64,000 bases of DNA. Origin: Actinomadura nitritigenes. GTDB lineage: Bacteria > Actinomycetota > Actinomycetes > Streptosporangiales > Streptosporangiaceae. Position 1 is the first letter of the stretch. The number at the start of each line of letters is the position of its first letter. Position numbers and translations under genes: made by a program. This document shows, piece by piece, positions 1 to 8,153 of the stretch. Where the stretch lies: contig NZ_JAGEOK010000014.1 in NCBI RefSeq assembly GCF_017573545.1, positions 186,001 through 250,000 on the forward strand. Reading direction: 5' to 3'. The notes beneath the pieces are model-generated. The model saw only the letters and a list, made by a program, of their open reading frames with translations, was not told the origin of the DNA and made no database searches.

Positions 1-1
1 G

Positions 2-571
2 GAAAGCACACCTCTTCGCGTCGCCGTCATCACCGCCAGCACCCGCGCGGGGCGCTTCGGCCCGACCGTCGCCGCCTGGTTCGCCGAGCAGGCGGCCCAG
101 CGGGACGACCTCGTCCTCGACCTGGTGGACGTCGCGGACGCGCCCCCGCCCAGCCGCCTCGGCACGCCCGCGCCCGACGGCTTCGACGAGATCACCCGCA
201 CGCTGCGGGCGGCCGACGCGTTCACCGTCGTCACCTGCGAGTACAACCACAGCTTCCCCGGGACGCTGAAGAACCTGATCGACACCCACTACCACGAATG
301 GCGCGCCAAGCCGGTCGCGTTCGTGTCCTACGGCGGGGTGTCCGGCGGGCTGCGGTCCGTCGAACACCTGCGCGCCGTCTTCGCCGAACTGCACGCCGTC
401 ACGGTGCGCGACACCGTCAGCTTCCACGCGCCGTGGAACTGGTTCGGCGAGGACGGGCGCCCCGTCGACGCCGAGGGTGCCGAGGCGGCGGCGAAGGGCA
501 TGCTCGACCAGCTCGCCTGGTGGGGGCACGCGCTGCGCGACGCCCGCGCCGCCCGGCCCTACGGCGCCTGA
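2..571 (+). CDS. NAD(P)H-dependent FMN reductase family protein (5' end outside window)
   Basis: The frame is open from the first bases, so the start codon lies outside the window; 189 residues are visible. The N-terminal VITASTRAGRFGP segment fits the phosphate-binding loop of flavodoxin-like FMN reductases. YNHSFPGTLKNLID followed by a glycine-rich VSYGGVSGG fits the flavin-binding core. Members of this family are soluble and use NAD(P)H to reduce flavin or azo/quinone substrates. The stop codon is one base before the next gene, a DHA2 pump, so the two are probably cotranscribed; a redox plus efflux pair is a common detoxification arrangement. The substrate cannot be told from sequence. Confidence 0.88.
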   Translation, partial: ESTPLRVAVITASTRAGRFGPTVAAWFAEQAAQRDDLVLDLVDVADAPPPSRLGTPAPDGFDEITRTLRAADAFTVVTCEYNHSFPGTLKNLIDTHYHEWRAKPVAFVSYGGVSGGLRSVEHLRAVFAELHAVTVRDTVSFHAPWNWFGEDGRPVDAEGAEAAAKGMLDQLAWWGHALRDARAARPYGA

Positions 572-572
572 C

Positions 573-2054
573 GTGGCCACGGCGACGCAGGCCCCGCCGG
601 CGGCGGGCAGCGGCGCGCGGCCGATGGCGGTCGCGCTGGTGCTGGTCCTCGGCTCGATCATGATCACCCTGGACCAGACCGTGGTGAACGTCGCGCTGAA
701 CCGGCTGTCGGCGGACTTCGGCGCGCCGCTCGGCACCGTCCAGTGGGTCGCGACCGCCTACGCGCTGGCGCTGGCCGGAGTGATCCCGTCCGCCGCGTGG
801 GCGGTCGGGCGGTTCGGGGCGCGGCGGCTGTACCTGGCGGCGATCGCCGCGTTCGCGGCCGGGTCGGTGCTCGCCGGGCTGGCCTGGAACATCGAGTCGC
901 TGATCGCGTTCCGGGCGGTGCAGGGGCTCAGCGGCGGCCTCGTGATGCCGGTCGGCATGACGATCCTGCTGCGCGCCGCCGGGCCGGACCGGCTCGGCCG
1001 GCTGATGAGCACGCTCGGGCTGGCGGTCCTGGTCGGCCCGCTCGCCGGGCCCGTCCTCGGCGGCCGGCTGGTCGACACGGTGTCGTGGCGGTGGATGTTC
1101 TTCGTCAACCTGCCGATCGCCGCGGCGGTCGTGGCGCTCGCCGCGCGGACCTTCCCCCGCGACGCCGCCGGGGCGCGCACCCCGCTGGACGTCCTCGGGC
1201 TGCTGATGCTGTCGCCCGGCCTCGCCGCCCTGCTGTACGGGGTGACGACCGGCGGCGACCGCGGCGACTTCGGCTCGGCCCGCGTGCTGGTCCCGCTGGC
1301 CGCGGGGGCGCTGCTGGTCGCCGGGTCCGTGCTGCGGGCGCTGACCGTCCGGCATCCGCTGATCGACCTGCAACCGTTCCGCGACCGGACGTTCGCCGCC
1401 GCGACCGGGACGCTGGCACTGTTCGCGACCGGCTACTTCGGGACGATGCTCCTGCTCCCCCTGTACCTGCAGGTCGTGCGGGGCGAGAGCGCGACGGTGG
1501 CGGGCCTGCTCGGCATCCCGTTCGCGCTCGGCTCCGGGACCGCGATGCAGGTCGCCGGGCGGATCGTCGACCGGGTCCCGCCGGGCCGGCTCGTGCCCGT
1601 GTCGATCACGACCGCGCTGGCCGGGTTCGCGCTGTTCACCGTCCAGCTGAGCGCCGACGCCCCGTACTGGGGGCTGTGCGCGGCGATGCTGCTGATGGGC
1701 GCGGGCGGCGGCGCGACGATGATGCCCGCGATGACGGCGGCGACCCGCGGGATGTCCCACGACCAGGCGCCCGCCGCGAGCACCACGGTGAACCTCGTCA
1801 ACACCGCGTCCGGCGCGATCGGGACGGCGCTGGCGTCGGTGGTGCTGTCCACGCTGATGAGCGGCCTCGTCCCGGGCGATCCGGACGGCGGCGGCGCGCT
1901 CCAGGCCGTGCACCGGCTGAGCCCGCGGGCGCACGAGGCCGTCGCCGGTCCGCTGGCGGACGCGTTCCGGCACACCTACGCGTTCGCACTCGTCCTGCTG
2001 GCCCTGGCGCTGGTCCCGGCCCTGCTCCTGCCGCGCCGCACCCCGCCGGAGTGA
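573..2054 (+). CDS. MFS drug transporter, DHA2 (EmrB/QacA) family
   Basis: Predicted 493-residue integral membrane protein with many hydrophobic segments. LDQTVVNVAL in the first transmembrane segment is the family's antiporter hallmark, and a cytoplasmic GRFGARR loop matches motif A. The length fits the 14-TM DHA2 group, which exports drugs with proton antiport. The start chosen is GTG at 573, immediately after the FMN reductase stop; ATG at 624 is an alternative. It converges on the oxidase gene at 2145. No dedicated regulator is adjacent, so control is probably through the promoter of the reductase upstream. Confidence 0.9.
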   Translation: MATATQAPPAAGSGARPMAVALVLVLGSIMITLDQTVVNVALNRLSADFGAPLGTVQWVATAYALALAGVIPSAAWAVGRFGARRLYLAAIAAFAAGSVLAGLAWNIESLIAFRAVQGLSGGLVMPVGMTILLRAAGPDRLGRLMSTLGLAVLVGPLAGPVLGGRLVDTVSWRWMFFVNLPIAAAVVALAARTFPRDAAGARTPLDVLGLLMLSPGLAALLYGVTTGGDRGDFGSARVLVPLAAGALLVAGSVLRALTVRHPLIDLQPFRDRTFAAATGTLALFATGYFGTMLLLPLYLQVVRGESATVAGLLGIPFALGSGTAMQVAGRIVDRVPPGRLVPVSITTALAGFALFTVQLSADAPYWGLCAAMLLMGAGGGATMMPAMTAATRGMSHDQAPAASTTVNLVNTASGAIGTALASVVLSTLMSGLVPGDPDGGGALQAVHRLSPRAHEAVAGPLADAFRHTYAFALVLLALALVPALLLPRRTPPE

Positions 2055-2065
2055 CACGCCGAGAA

Positions 2066-2094
2066 CCCCCGCTCCGGCGTCCGAAACGGGGGTC
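2066..2094. terminator. Weak hairpin between convergent genes
   Basis: Arms ACCCCCG (2066-2072) and CGGGGGT (2088-2094) can form a 7-bp stem with a 15-base loop between the pump stop and the end of the oppositely oriented oxidase gene. There is no T-run, so this is a weak bidirectional terminator candidate. Confidence 0.35.
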
Positions 2095-2144
2095 CTGGGC
2101 GTGAGGGCCCGGAGGGCGCGGCGGCCTTGCGGGGCCTCGCGTCC

Positions 2145-3494
2145 CTATCTCGCGGGCGGGATGTTGTGGTTCAGGCGGAACAGGTTCGCCGGGTCGTAGC
2201 GCGCCTTCAGCTCGGCGAGCCGCCGGTAGGTCTCCGGCTCGTACGCGGCCCGCACCCGCTCGGGCGTCGCGTTCGCGCCGAACAGGAAGTTCAGCACCTG
2301 CCCGCGCGACCGCGCGGCGAGCAGCCCGCCGAACCGGTCGTGCAGGGCGCCGGCACCGGTGTCGTCCGTGCCGAGCTTGGACAGCAGGCCGACCAGGTAC
2401 CCGGCGTCGCGGTTGCCGACCGCGTTCGGCACGGCGGGCGGCTTCGCCATCGCCCCGCCGAGGTGCCGGACCTCCACGATCGCCCGGTCGGGCGCGCCCG
2501 GGCCGGCCAGGCCGAGCAGGTCGCGGACGAGAGCGCCGTCCAGGTCGCCGACCGCGACGTTCGTCGCCCGGTACGCCATCGGGACGGGCGGCTCGTTGTG
2601 GATGAGACCCGAGTCGGTGTAGGGCATCTCGCCGACCGTGTCGACCAGCCGCGGCCCGACCGCCCGCAGCGGCGCGATCAGCCGCTCGCCCTCCGCCTCG
2701 TCCCCCGTGTACGCGATCCGGACGTGGGCGACGTGGCGTCCGCGCAGCGGTTCGGGGAACACCGGGACGTCGGGCACCGGCATCAGCGCGACCGACGAGG
2801 TCATCTCGTCCGGGACGGTCTCCGTCCACCGCCGCCAGGTGTCCATCACCTCGGGGATCAGGTCGGCGTCGAAGTACAGGCCGCCGCCGTACAGCCGCCC
2901 GACCGGGAGCAGCCCGATCTCCAGGGCCGTGACCACGCCGAAGTTGGCGCGGCCGCCGAGCAGTGCCCAGAACAGGTCCGGGTCGCTCTCCGGCGTGACG
3001 TGCCGGAGCCGCGCGTCCGCGGTGACCACGTCGACCGACCGGACGTGGTCGGCCGCGAACCCGTACCGCCGCGACATCAGGCCGATCCCGCCGCCGAGCG
3101 TGTACGACACCGCGCCGACGCCGGGCGACGACCCGCTCAGCGGCGCCAGCCCGTGCGGCGCGGCCGCCGCGACGACCCGCGCCCACCGGACGCCCGCCTC
3201 GATCCGCGCCGTCCGGGCCTCCGGGTCGATCTCCACGCCGGTCATCGTCCGGGTGGCGATCAGCAGGCCGCCGCCGGCGGGGAGCGGGAGGCCGTGCCCG
3301 GTGCTCTGCACGGCGACCGGCATGCCCCGCGCGGCGGCGTGCTCGACGGCGGCGCGCACGTCACCGGCGTCCTCGGCCACGACGATCGCCTCGGGACGGT
3401 GCGGGTCGGCGGTCTGGAAGCCGGTCCGCTCCGCGTCGTAGCCGTCGTCGCCCGGCGCGAGCACCGCGCCCCGCACCGTCCCGTACGCGCTCAT
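2145..3494 (-). CDS. FAD-binding oxidoreductase, berberine-bridge/6-hydroxy-D-nicotine oxidase type
   Basis: 449 residues: FAD-binding PCMH domain in the N-terminal half and a C-terminal BBE segment ending FRLNHNIPP. His67 in QSTGHG aligns with the histidine that carries covalent FAD. The cysteine used for the second flavin bond in bicovalent enzymes is absent (PGVGAVSYTLGGG), so a single 8-alpha-histidyl link is expected. Family members oxidise secondary-metabolite or sugar substrates with O2; the substrate here is unknown. ATG start preceded by GAGAGGGG. It lies downstream of an SDR on the same strand, separated by 108 bp. A second member of the family is at 36569. Confidence 0.9.
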   Translation of the reverse strand: MSAYGTVRGAVLAPGDDGYDAERTGFQTADPHRPEAIVVAEDAGDVRAAVEHAAARGMPVAVQSTGHGLPLPAGGGLLIATRTMTGVEIDPEARTARIEAGVRWARVVAAAAPHGLAPLSGSSPGVGAVSYTLGGGIGLMSRRYGFAADHVRSVDVVTADARLRHVTPESDPDLFWALLGGRANFGVVTALEIGLLPVGRLYGGGLYFDADLIPEVMDTWRRWTETVPDEMTSSVALMPVPDVPVFPEPLRGRHVAHVRIAYTGDEAEGERLIAPLRAVGPRLVDTVGEMPYTDSGLIHNEPPVPMAYRATNVAVGDLDGALVRDLLGLAGPGAPDRAIVEVRHLGGAMAKPPAVPNAVGNRDAGYLVGLLSKLGTDDTGAGALHDRFGGLLAARSRGQVLNFLFGANATPERVRAAYEPETYRRLAELKARYDPANLFRLNHNIPPAR

Positions 3495-3602
3495 CGTGGC
3501 CCCTCTCAGGTCGCTCCCCGTCGCTCACCGTCCATCCTGGTCATCGGGTTTCCATACGTCAAAGAGATGGATCTTCTGATCTCAAGCAGGATTGCTTATG
3601 GC

Positions 3603-4409
3603 TCAGATTTCCTTGAGGAAGCCCGAGTCGACCACCACGTCCGCGCCCGTCGTGCTCGCGGAGCGCGGCGAGGCCAGCAGCGCCACCGCGTCCGCGACCT
3701 CCTGCGGCTCGGCCATCCGGCCGGTCGTAAGGCTCATCATCTCCGCCGCGCCGCCGTTCAGCACCGCGTCCCGGTCCGAGCCGGTGGCCTGCGCGATCAC
3801 GTCCGCCGCGCCGCCCTCCTCGGTCCACCAGGCCGTCCGGACCGGGCCCGGGGACACGGTGTTCACCCGGACGCCCTGCGGCCCGAACTCCTCCGACAGG
3901 CCCTTCGCCAGGTTGTTCAGCGCCGCCTTCGCCGCGTTGTAGTCGAAGTTCATCGGCCCCGGGCGCCGCCCGTTCACCGACGACACGTTGACGATCGCCG
4001 CCGCGTCGCTCTCCAGCAGGTGCGGCAGCGCCGCCCGGACCGCCCGGACCACGGCGAGCACGTTGAACTCGAACACCTCGCGCCAGTCGTCGTCGGTCAG
4101 CGTGCCGAACCCGAACCGGGGCATGACCGCGCCGGGCGGCGGACCGCCCGCGTTGTTGACCAGGACGTCGAGCCGGCCGAACGCCTCCACGGCCCGCTCG
4201 ACGGCGAGGCCGGGCGCGGCCGGGTCCATCAGGTCGGCGGCCACGTGCACCAGGTCCGGCCCGGCGAGCGCGTCGAGCTCCGGGCCGGGCTTGCGGGAGA
4301 CGGCGACCACGCGGGCGCCCTCGTCCAGCAGCGTCCGCACGATCGCCAGCCCGATGCCCTTCGAGGCGCCGGTGACGACCGCGACCCGTCCGGTGAGGCG
4401 CAGGTCCAT
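3603..4409 (-). CDS. SDR family NAD(P)-dependent oxidoreductase
   Basis: 268-residue classical short-chain dehydrogenase. The Rossmann glycine motif TGASKGIG is at residues 13-20, NNAG near 85, catalytic Ser near 143 and YNAAK (Tyr157, Lys161). It ends in the usual C-terminal substrate-loop region. ATG start with AAAGGA seven bases upstream. The neighbouring FAD oxidase on the same strand suggests a shared oxidation pathway, but the 108-bp gap leaves separate promoters possible. Substrate unknown. Confidence 0.92.
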   Translation of the reverse strand: MDLRLTGRVAVVTGASKGIGLAIVRTLLDEGARVVAVSRKPGPELDALAGPDLVHVAADLMDPAAPGLAVERAVEAFGRLDVLVNNAGGPPPGAVMPRFGFGTLTDDDWREVFEFNVLAVVRAVRAALPHLLESDAAAIVNVSSVNGRRPGPMNFDYNAAKAALNNLAKGLSEEFGPQGVRVNTVSPGPVRTAWWTEEGGAADVIAQATGSDRDAVLNGGAAEMMSLTTGRMAEPQEVADAVALLASPRSASTTGADVVVDSGFLKEI

Positions 4410-4519
4410 GGGTTGTCCTTTCGTCGGTGCGCACGCCCCGTCCGGGCGTGCGGCACCCCATGAACCCCGCCTCGCGGCCGCCGGTTGCACCGCCGTGCGA
4501 CGGTGCGGCGGTGCGCGGT

Positions 4520-5653
4520 TCAGCGGAGGTCGCGGAAGAAGGCGGTGATGTCGTCCGCGAGCAGCTCCGGTTCCTCGTGGGCGGCGAAATGCCCGCCGCG
4601 CGGCATTTCCGTGTACCTGGTCACGTTGTAGATCCGCTCGGCCCAGCTGCGGGGCGGATGCGTGAGGTCGGCGGGGAACAGGGCGACGGCGGTCGGGACG
4701 TCCACGCGCTCCACCCGCCGCGTCAGGCCCGAGGCGTACTCGTAGTAGGGCCGGAACGACGTCGAGATCGTCTCCGTGAACCAGTAGAGCGACGCCTGCG
4801 TCAGGAGGAAGTCGTCGCTGAACCGCGACGACAGGTCGCCGCCGGAGTCGCTCCACGCCCGGTACTTCTCCACGATCCAGGCGAGCAGCCCCACGGGCGA
4901 GTCGGCGAGCCCGTAGCTCAACGTCAGCGGGCGGGTGCTCTGCTCGTGCTGGTAGCCGCCCTCCTGCGCGCTCCACGCGGCGACGGAATCCAGGTACGCC
5001 TGCTCGTCCGGGGTGACGTCGCCGTAGGCGGCGGGGCTCGCGACCGCCATCAGGTGGATGCCCGCCAGCGCCTCCGGGTGCGCCTCCGCCAGCCGCGAGG
5101 TGATGCCGGCGCCGAGGTCGCCGCCGTGCGCCGCGTACCGCTCGAAGCCCAGCTCGCCGTGCATCAGCCGGTGCCACAGCTCGTGCGTCTGCTCCCGGTC
5201 CAGGGACGGCCGCTGCGGCGAGAACCCGAACCCCGGCAGCGACGGGACGATCACCGTGAACGCGTCGGCGGCGTCCCCGCCGAACCGCGACGGGGCCGCG
5301 AGCCGCTCCGCGAGGCCGGTCATCTCGAGGAACGAGCTGGGCCACCCGTTCGTCAGCACGATCGGCAGCGCCCCCGGACGCTCGCCGTCGTACCGCAGGT
5401 AGTGGACGGGAGTCCCGTCGATGTCCGCGAAGTGCGAGGGCAGGGCGTTGATGGCGGCCTCGTGCGCCCGCCAGTCGTAGCCGCGCGCCCAGTAGGCGAC
5501 GAGGCGCCGCAGCTCACCGGCGTCAGTGCCGGTCTCCCATGCCCCGGCGGGCCAGGCGGCCGGCCATCGCGTCCGCTCCAGCCGCGCGCGCAGCTCGTCC
5601 AGTTCGGCATCGGAAACCGTGATCACGCCGTGATCTCCTCGGTGGGCGGTCAT
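4520..5653 (-). CDS. Epoxide hydrolase, alpha/beta fold
   Basis: 377 residues with the epoxide hydrolase N-terminal region followed by the alpha/beta core. HGGDLGA contains the expected nucleophile Asp179. The oxyanion motif normally HGxP is NGWP here (about residue 102), and the C-terminal RGGHFAAHE gives the catalytic His355. Members hydrolyse epoxides to diols via an ester intermediate. The ATG start overlaps the stop of the upstream TetR gene (ATGA), so the two are translationally coupled and the regulator probably controls its own operon. Soluble, no signal peptide. Confidence 0.93.
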   Translation of the reverse strand: MTAHRGDHGVITVSDAELDELRARLERTRWPAAWPAGAWETGTDAGELRRLVAYWARGYDWRAHEAAINALPSHFADIDGTPVHYLRYDGERPGALPIVLTNGWPSSFLEMTGLAERLAAPSRFGGDAADAFTVIVPSLPGFGFSPQRPSLDREQTHELWHRLMHGELGFERYAAHGGDLGAGITSRLAEAHPEALAGIHLMAVASPAAYGDVTPDEQAYLDSVAAWSAQEGGYQHEQSTRPLTLSYGLADSPVGLLAWIVEKYRAWSDSGGDLSSRFSDDFLLTQASLYWFTETISTSFRPYYEYASGLTRRVERVDVPTAVALFPADLTHPPRSWAERIYNVTRYTEMPRGGHFAAHEEPELLADDITAFFRDLR

Positions 5654-6243
5654 CGCTCGGTGTCTCCCAGGATCCGGACGAGGCGGACGAGCGCGGCGCG
5701 CTGCCCCGCCGGGTCGTCTTCGAGGCCGGGCATCAGCATGCGGCGCAGCTGCGGGGTGGCGAACCACCAGCCTGCCAGGACGATGACCGCGTACAGCAGC
5801 TCCTGCGGGGCGAGCCCGGCGTTCAGGTTCCCCGCCTCCTGCGCCTTGGCCAGGGCGGCGATCTTCTCGGCGTAGTGCGCGGTCCGCTCGGCCTCGGCCG
5901 CGACGGGCTCGCCCTCGGCGGTGTGGAGGCCCTCCCAGTGCAGCAGCCGGACGAAGTGCGGGTGCTCGCGGTGGTAGTCGAAGACCCGGCCGGCGTACTC
6001 GCCCAGGTCGGCGGCGACCCGCTCGTCCAGCGGGACGGCCTCGGCCAGGCGCTCCAGCTCCGTGGTCAGCACGATCGCGAACATCTGCCGCTTGTTGCCG
6101 AAGTGGGAGTAGATGCGCTCCTTGTTCACCCCGGCCGTGGCGGCGATCCGGTCCATCCGGGCCGCCTCGGGCCCGTGGGCGGCGAACTCGCCGACCGCGG
6201 CGTCGAGGATGAGCCGCCTGGTCTTCTCGGTGTCCCATGCCAT
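5650..6243 (-). CDS. TetR/AcrR family transcriptional regulator
   Basis: 197 residues. The N-terminal helix-turn-helix spans about residues 30-55 (DRIAATAGVNKERIYSHFGN) and is followed by a divergent ligand-binding domain. The start chosen is the ATG beginning MAWDTEKTRR; an in-frame extension upstream runs through the operator and is unlikely. It is first gene of a two-gene operon with the epoxide hydrolase and faces the small membrane protein at 6351. Two inverted repeats in the 107-bp gap are natural binding sites, so it likely represses both directions until a ligand binds. Confidence 0.92.
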   Translation of the reverse strand: MAWDTEKTRRLILDAAVGEFAAHGPEAARMDRIAATAGVNKERIYSHFGNKRQMFAIVLTTELERLAEAVPLDERVAADLGEYAGRVFDYHREHPHFVRLLHWEGLHTAEGEPVAAEAERTAHYAEKIAALAKAQEAGNLNAGLAPQELLYAVIVLAGWWFATPQLRRMLMPGLEDDPAGQRAALVRLVRILGDTER

Positions 6244-6262
6244 GGCGTCGAGCCTACGCCAG

Positions 6263-6326
6263 ATTCCAACTCTTGGGTTGGAATTGTGGCGCGGCTGTGG
6301 CAAACTCCAACTCACGAGTTGGAGTT
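6263..6326. promoter_or_regulatory. Divergent TetR-type operators (two palindromes)
   Basis: First inverted repeat: ATTCCAAC (6263-6270) with GTTGGAAT (6277-6284). Second: arms AACTCCAACTC (6303-6313) and GAGTTGGAGTT (6316-6326), 11 perfect bases around a 2-base centre. Both share the core CCAACTC/GTTGGA and sit in the intergenic region between the TetR gene and the divergent membrane protein gene. The match between the two sites and their position support autoregulation by the adjacent TetR protein. Confidence 0.8.
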
Positions 6327-6350
6327 GCTCGGAACGACCAAGGAGACGAC

Positions 6351-6611
6351 ATGACACCGATCCGCCCCGCCGCCCCAGCGCCCTCGGTCCACCTGCGCGC
6401 CGCGTTCACCTGGCTGGCCGTCTACTTCATGATCATGGCCACGCAGATCCTGCTGGGACCGCTGCTGGGCGCGCTGTCGCTCCCGGTCCGCACGCTCGTG
6501 GTGACCGGCGTCGTCGTGCCGACCGTCGTGTACGTGCTCGTCCCGGCGATCCTGCGGACCTACGCCGCGCTGCGCCACCGCACCCGGCAGGCCCCGGCCT
6601 GCCCCCGGTGA
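6351..6611 (+). CDS. Small membrane protein, function unknown
   Basis: 86 residues. AGGAG six bases before the ATG fixes the start. Two hydrophobic stretches (about residues 17-38 and 43-64) suggest two transmembrane helices. The charged tail RTYAALRHRTRQ would face the cytoplasm by the positive-inside rule. It is divergent from the TetR/epoxide hydrolase operon and shares its operators, so it is probably induced with them. No enzyme motif is visible; a small efflux or membrane-stress role would be guesswork. Confidence 0.75.
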   Translation: MTPIRPAAPAPSVHLRAAFTWLAVYFMIMATQILLGPLLGALSLPVRTLVVTGVVVPTVVYVLVPAILRTYAALRHRTRQAPACPR

Positions 6612-6617
6612 CCGCCG

Positions 6618-7532
6618 CTACGCGCCCGGCGGGGCCTCAACGGTCGTCGAGGCCCCGCCGGAGGTCCAGTCCCAGTCGCCGAGCGTGGCGCGCATCAGGC
6701 GGGCGGCGGCCGGCAGGTGGCCGCCCGCACCCCAGTACAGGGTGAGCGTGCGGCGGCAGTCGGGGCCGTCGACGGCGATCCACGCGACGGGCGCCGAGGC
6801 GGCCGAGCGCCGGGCGAGGTCCGGGACGAGGCCGAGGCCGAGCCCCGCGATGATCAGCTGGGCGATCGCGCTCACCTCGTCCCCCTCGCAGACGATCTTC
6901 GGAGTGAGGTCGCGGGCCGCGAACAGGCGGTCAAGGAGCCGGCGCTGCCAGTGCCCCTTGTGGGCGGTGATGAAGGGCTGGCCGGCGAGCTCGTCGACGG
7001 TCACGGAGGTGCGGCCCGCCAGCGGGTGGTCCGGCGGCGTGGCCAGCCACACCGCCTCGTCCAGCAGCGTGAGCGATTCCAGGCCGTCGGCGCGGAGCGG
7101 CTGCGAGGCGACGCAGAGGTCGACGTCCTGGGCCGCCAGCGCGCGGGCCATGTCCGCGGCCGGCATCTGGTGCAGCTGGACCTCGACGCGGGGATGAGCG
7201 CGCTTGTACGCGGCGAGCGGCCCGGTGAAGGTCAGGAAGGTCTCCGACGCGAGCCGGACGGTGCCGAAGCCCTCGCCGTCGGCCTCGGCGACGGCCCGCC
7301 TTCCCGCGTCGAGCTCCCCGAGGGCGCGCTCGACGTGACCGCGGAACAGCCTCCCGGCGTCGTTCAGCCGGAGCCGCCCGGCCCGATCGAACAGCGGGGT
7401 GCCGAGTTCGCCCTCCAGCCGGGCGATGGTGCGGCTCAGCGACGGCTGCGCCACGCGGAGCTCGTCGGCCGCGCGGCTGAGGTGCTCCAGCCGCGCCACC
7501 ACGAGGAACTGCCTGAGCGTGTGGAGATCCAC
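6618..7532 (-). CDS. LysR family transcriptional regulator
   Basis: 304 residues, typical LTTR length. The N-terminal winged helix (MDLHTLRQFLVVARLEHLS, then AQPSLSRTIARLE) is followed by a periplasmic-binding-protein-like effector domain. It is divergent from the membrane protein/multicopper oxidase pair at 7650-9822, which it probably activates. The 117-bp gap has two copies of TCATAACGTC. ATG start; the stop lies 6 bp from the end of the preceding convergent gene. Confidence 0.92.
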   Translation of the reverse strand: MDLHTLRQFLVVARLEHLSRAADELRVAQPSLSRTIARLEGELGTPLFDRAGRLRLNDAGRLFRGHVERALGELDAGRRAVAEADGEGFGTVRLASETFLTFTGPLAAYKRAHPRVEVQLHQMPAADMARALAAQDVDLCVASQPLRADGLESLTLLDEAVWLATPPDHPLAGRTSVTVDELAGQPFITAHKGHWQRRLLDRLFAARDLTPKIVCEGDEVSAIAQLIIAGLGLGLVPDLARRSAASAPVAWIAVDGPDCRRTLTLYWGAGGHLPAAARLMRATLGDWDWTSGGASTTVEAPPGA

Positions 7533-7556
7533 GGCCCTCCCGTCATGCCTCGCGGA

Positions 7557-7612
7557 TCATAACGTCATAGCGATATTGATCTTAGACAGGATAACTCCCC
7601 GGTCATAACGTC
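7557..7612. promoter_or_regulatory. Repeated TCATAACGTC sites in LysR divergent promoter
   Basis: The 10-mer TCATAACGTC occurs at 7557-7566 and 7603-7612, 46 bp apart, between the LysR gene and the oxidase operon. The intervening bases are unusually AT-rich for this genome. LysR proteins typically bind separated recognition and activation sites in such gaps. Confidence 0.55.
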
Positions 7613-7649
7613 GTGGTCATCGCGCATCGAGAGAGCGAGGGGGCGCCCC

Positions 7650-8153
7650 ATGGTCACCGCGGCCGACGAGTTCCGCCCGGCCGTGCCGGCCCGGTCCGGA
7701 ACCGCACACCGGACGAGACCGTCCGCATGGACTTTCCGGGCCGTCGTCAGCGCGCACGTGGTCGCGATCTCCGGCCAGCCGGTGTTCGCGGGCGTGTTCC
7801 TGAGCGGCGACTACGAAGGGCTGCGCCTCCACGAGGCGGGCGCCAACGTCACCACGTCCATCGGCTACGTCCAGCTGATCGCGGCGATCGCCGTGTGGGT
7901 CCGGCTGCGGCGGGCGGGGCCGTTCCTCGCGACGCTGGCCCTGGTGGCGGCCGAGACCGTCCAGTACTTCGCCGGCATGGACGGCGCGCTGTGGCTGCAC
8001 CTCCCGCTTGGCGTGGCGACCATCGCCGCGCTCGTCGTGCAGTTCGTCGACGTGTGGCGCCGGCCGCTCGGACGGCGCCCGGAGGCCCGGCGCGAGCGGG
8101 CGCGGGCGCGGGTCGCGGCGGAGCGCGAGCGGCAGGAGACCGGCGATGAGTGA
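7650..8153 (+). CDS. Membrane protein paired with multicopper oxidase
   Basis: 167 residues. Hydrophobic stretches near residues 28-50, 73-87, 92-110 and 117-134 suggest four transmembrane helices, followed by a strongly basic, Arg/Glu-rich tail that is probably cytoplasmic. The last codons overlap the ATG of the multicopper oxidase by 8 bp, showing translational coupling. It may anchor or assist the exported oxidase or respond to the same stress. No cofactor motif is clear. The ATG start lies about 8 bases after a GAGCGAGGG purine run. Confidence 0.75.
   Translation: MVTAADEFRPAVPARSGTAHRTRPSAWTFRAVVSAHVVAISGQPVFAGVFLSGDYEGLRLHEAGANVTTSIGYVQLIAAIAVWVRLRRAGPFLATLALVAAETVQYFAGMDGALWLHLPLGVATIAALVVQFVDVWRRPLGRRPEARRERARARVAAERERQETGDE

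Noticed and set aside
417..2057. Long antisense frame over the first pump
   Set aside because: Extreme Arg/Gly composition and no homology; produced by GC bias opposite a true gene.
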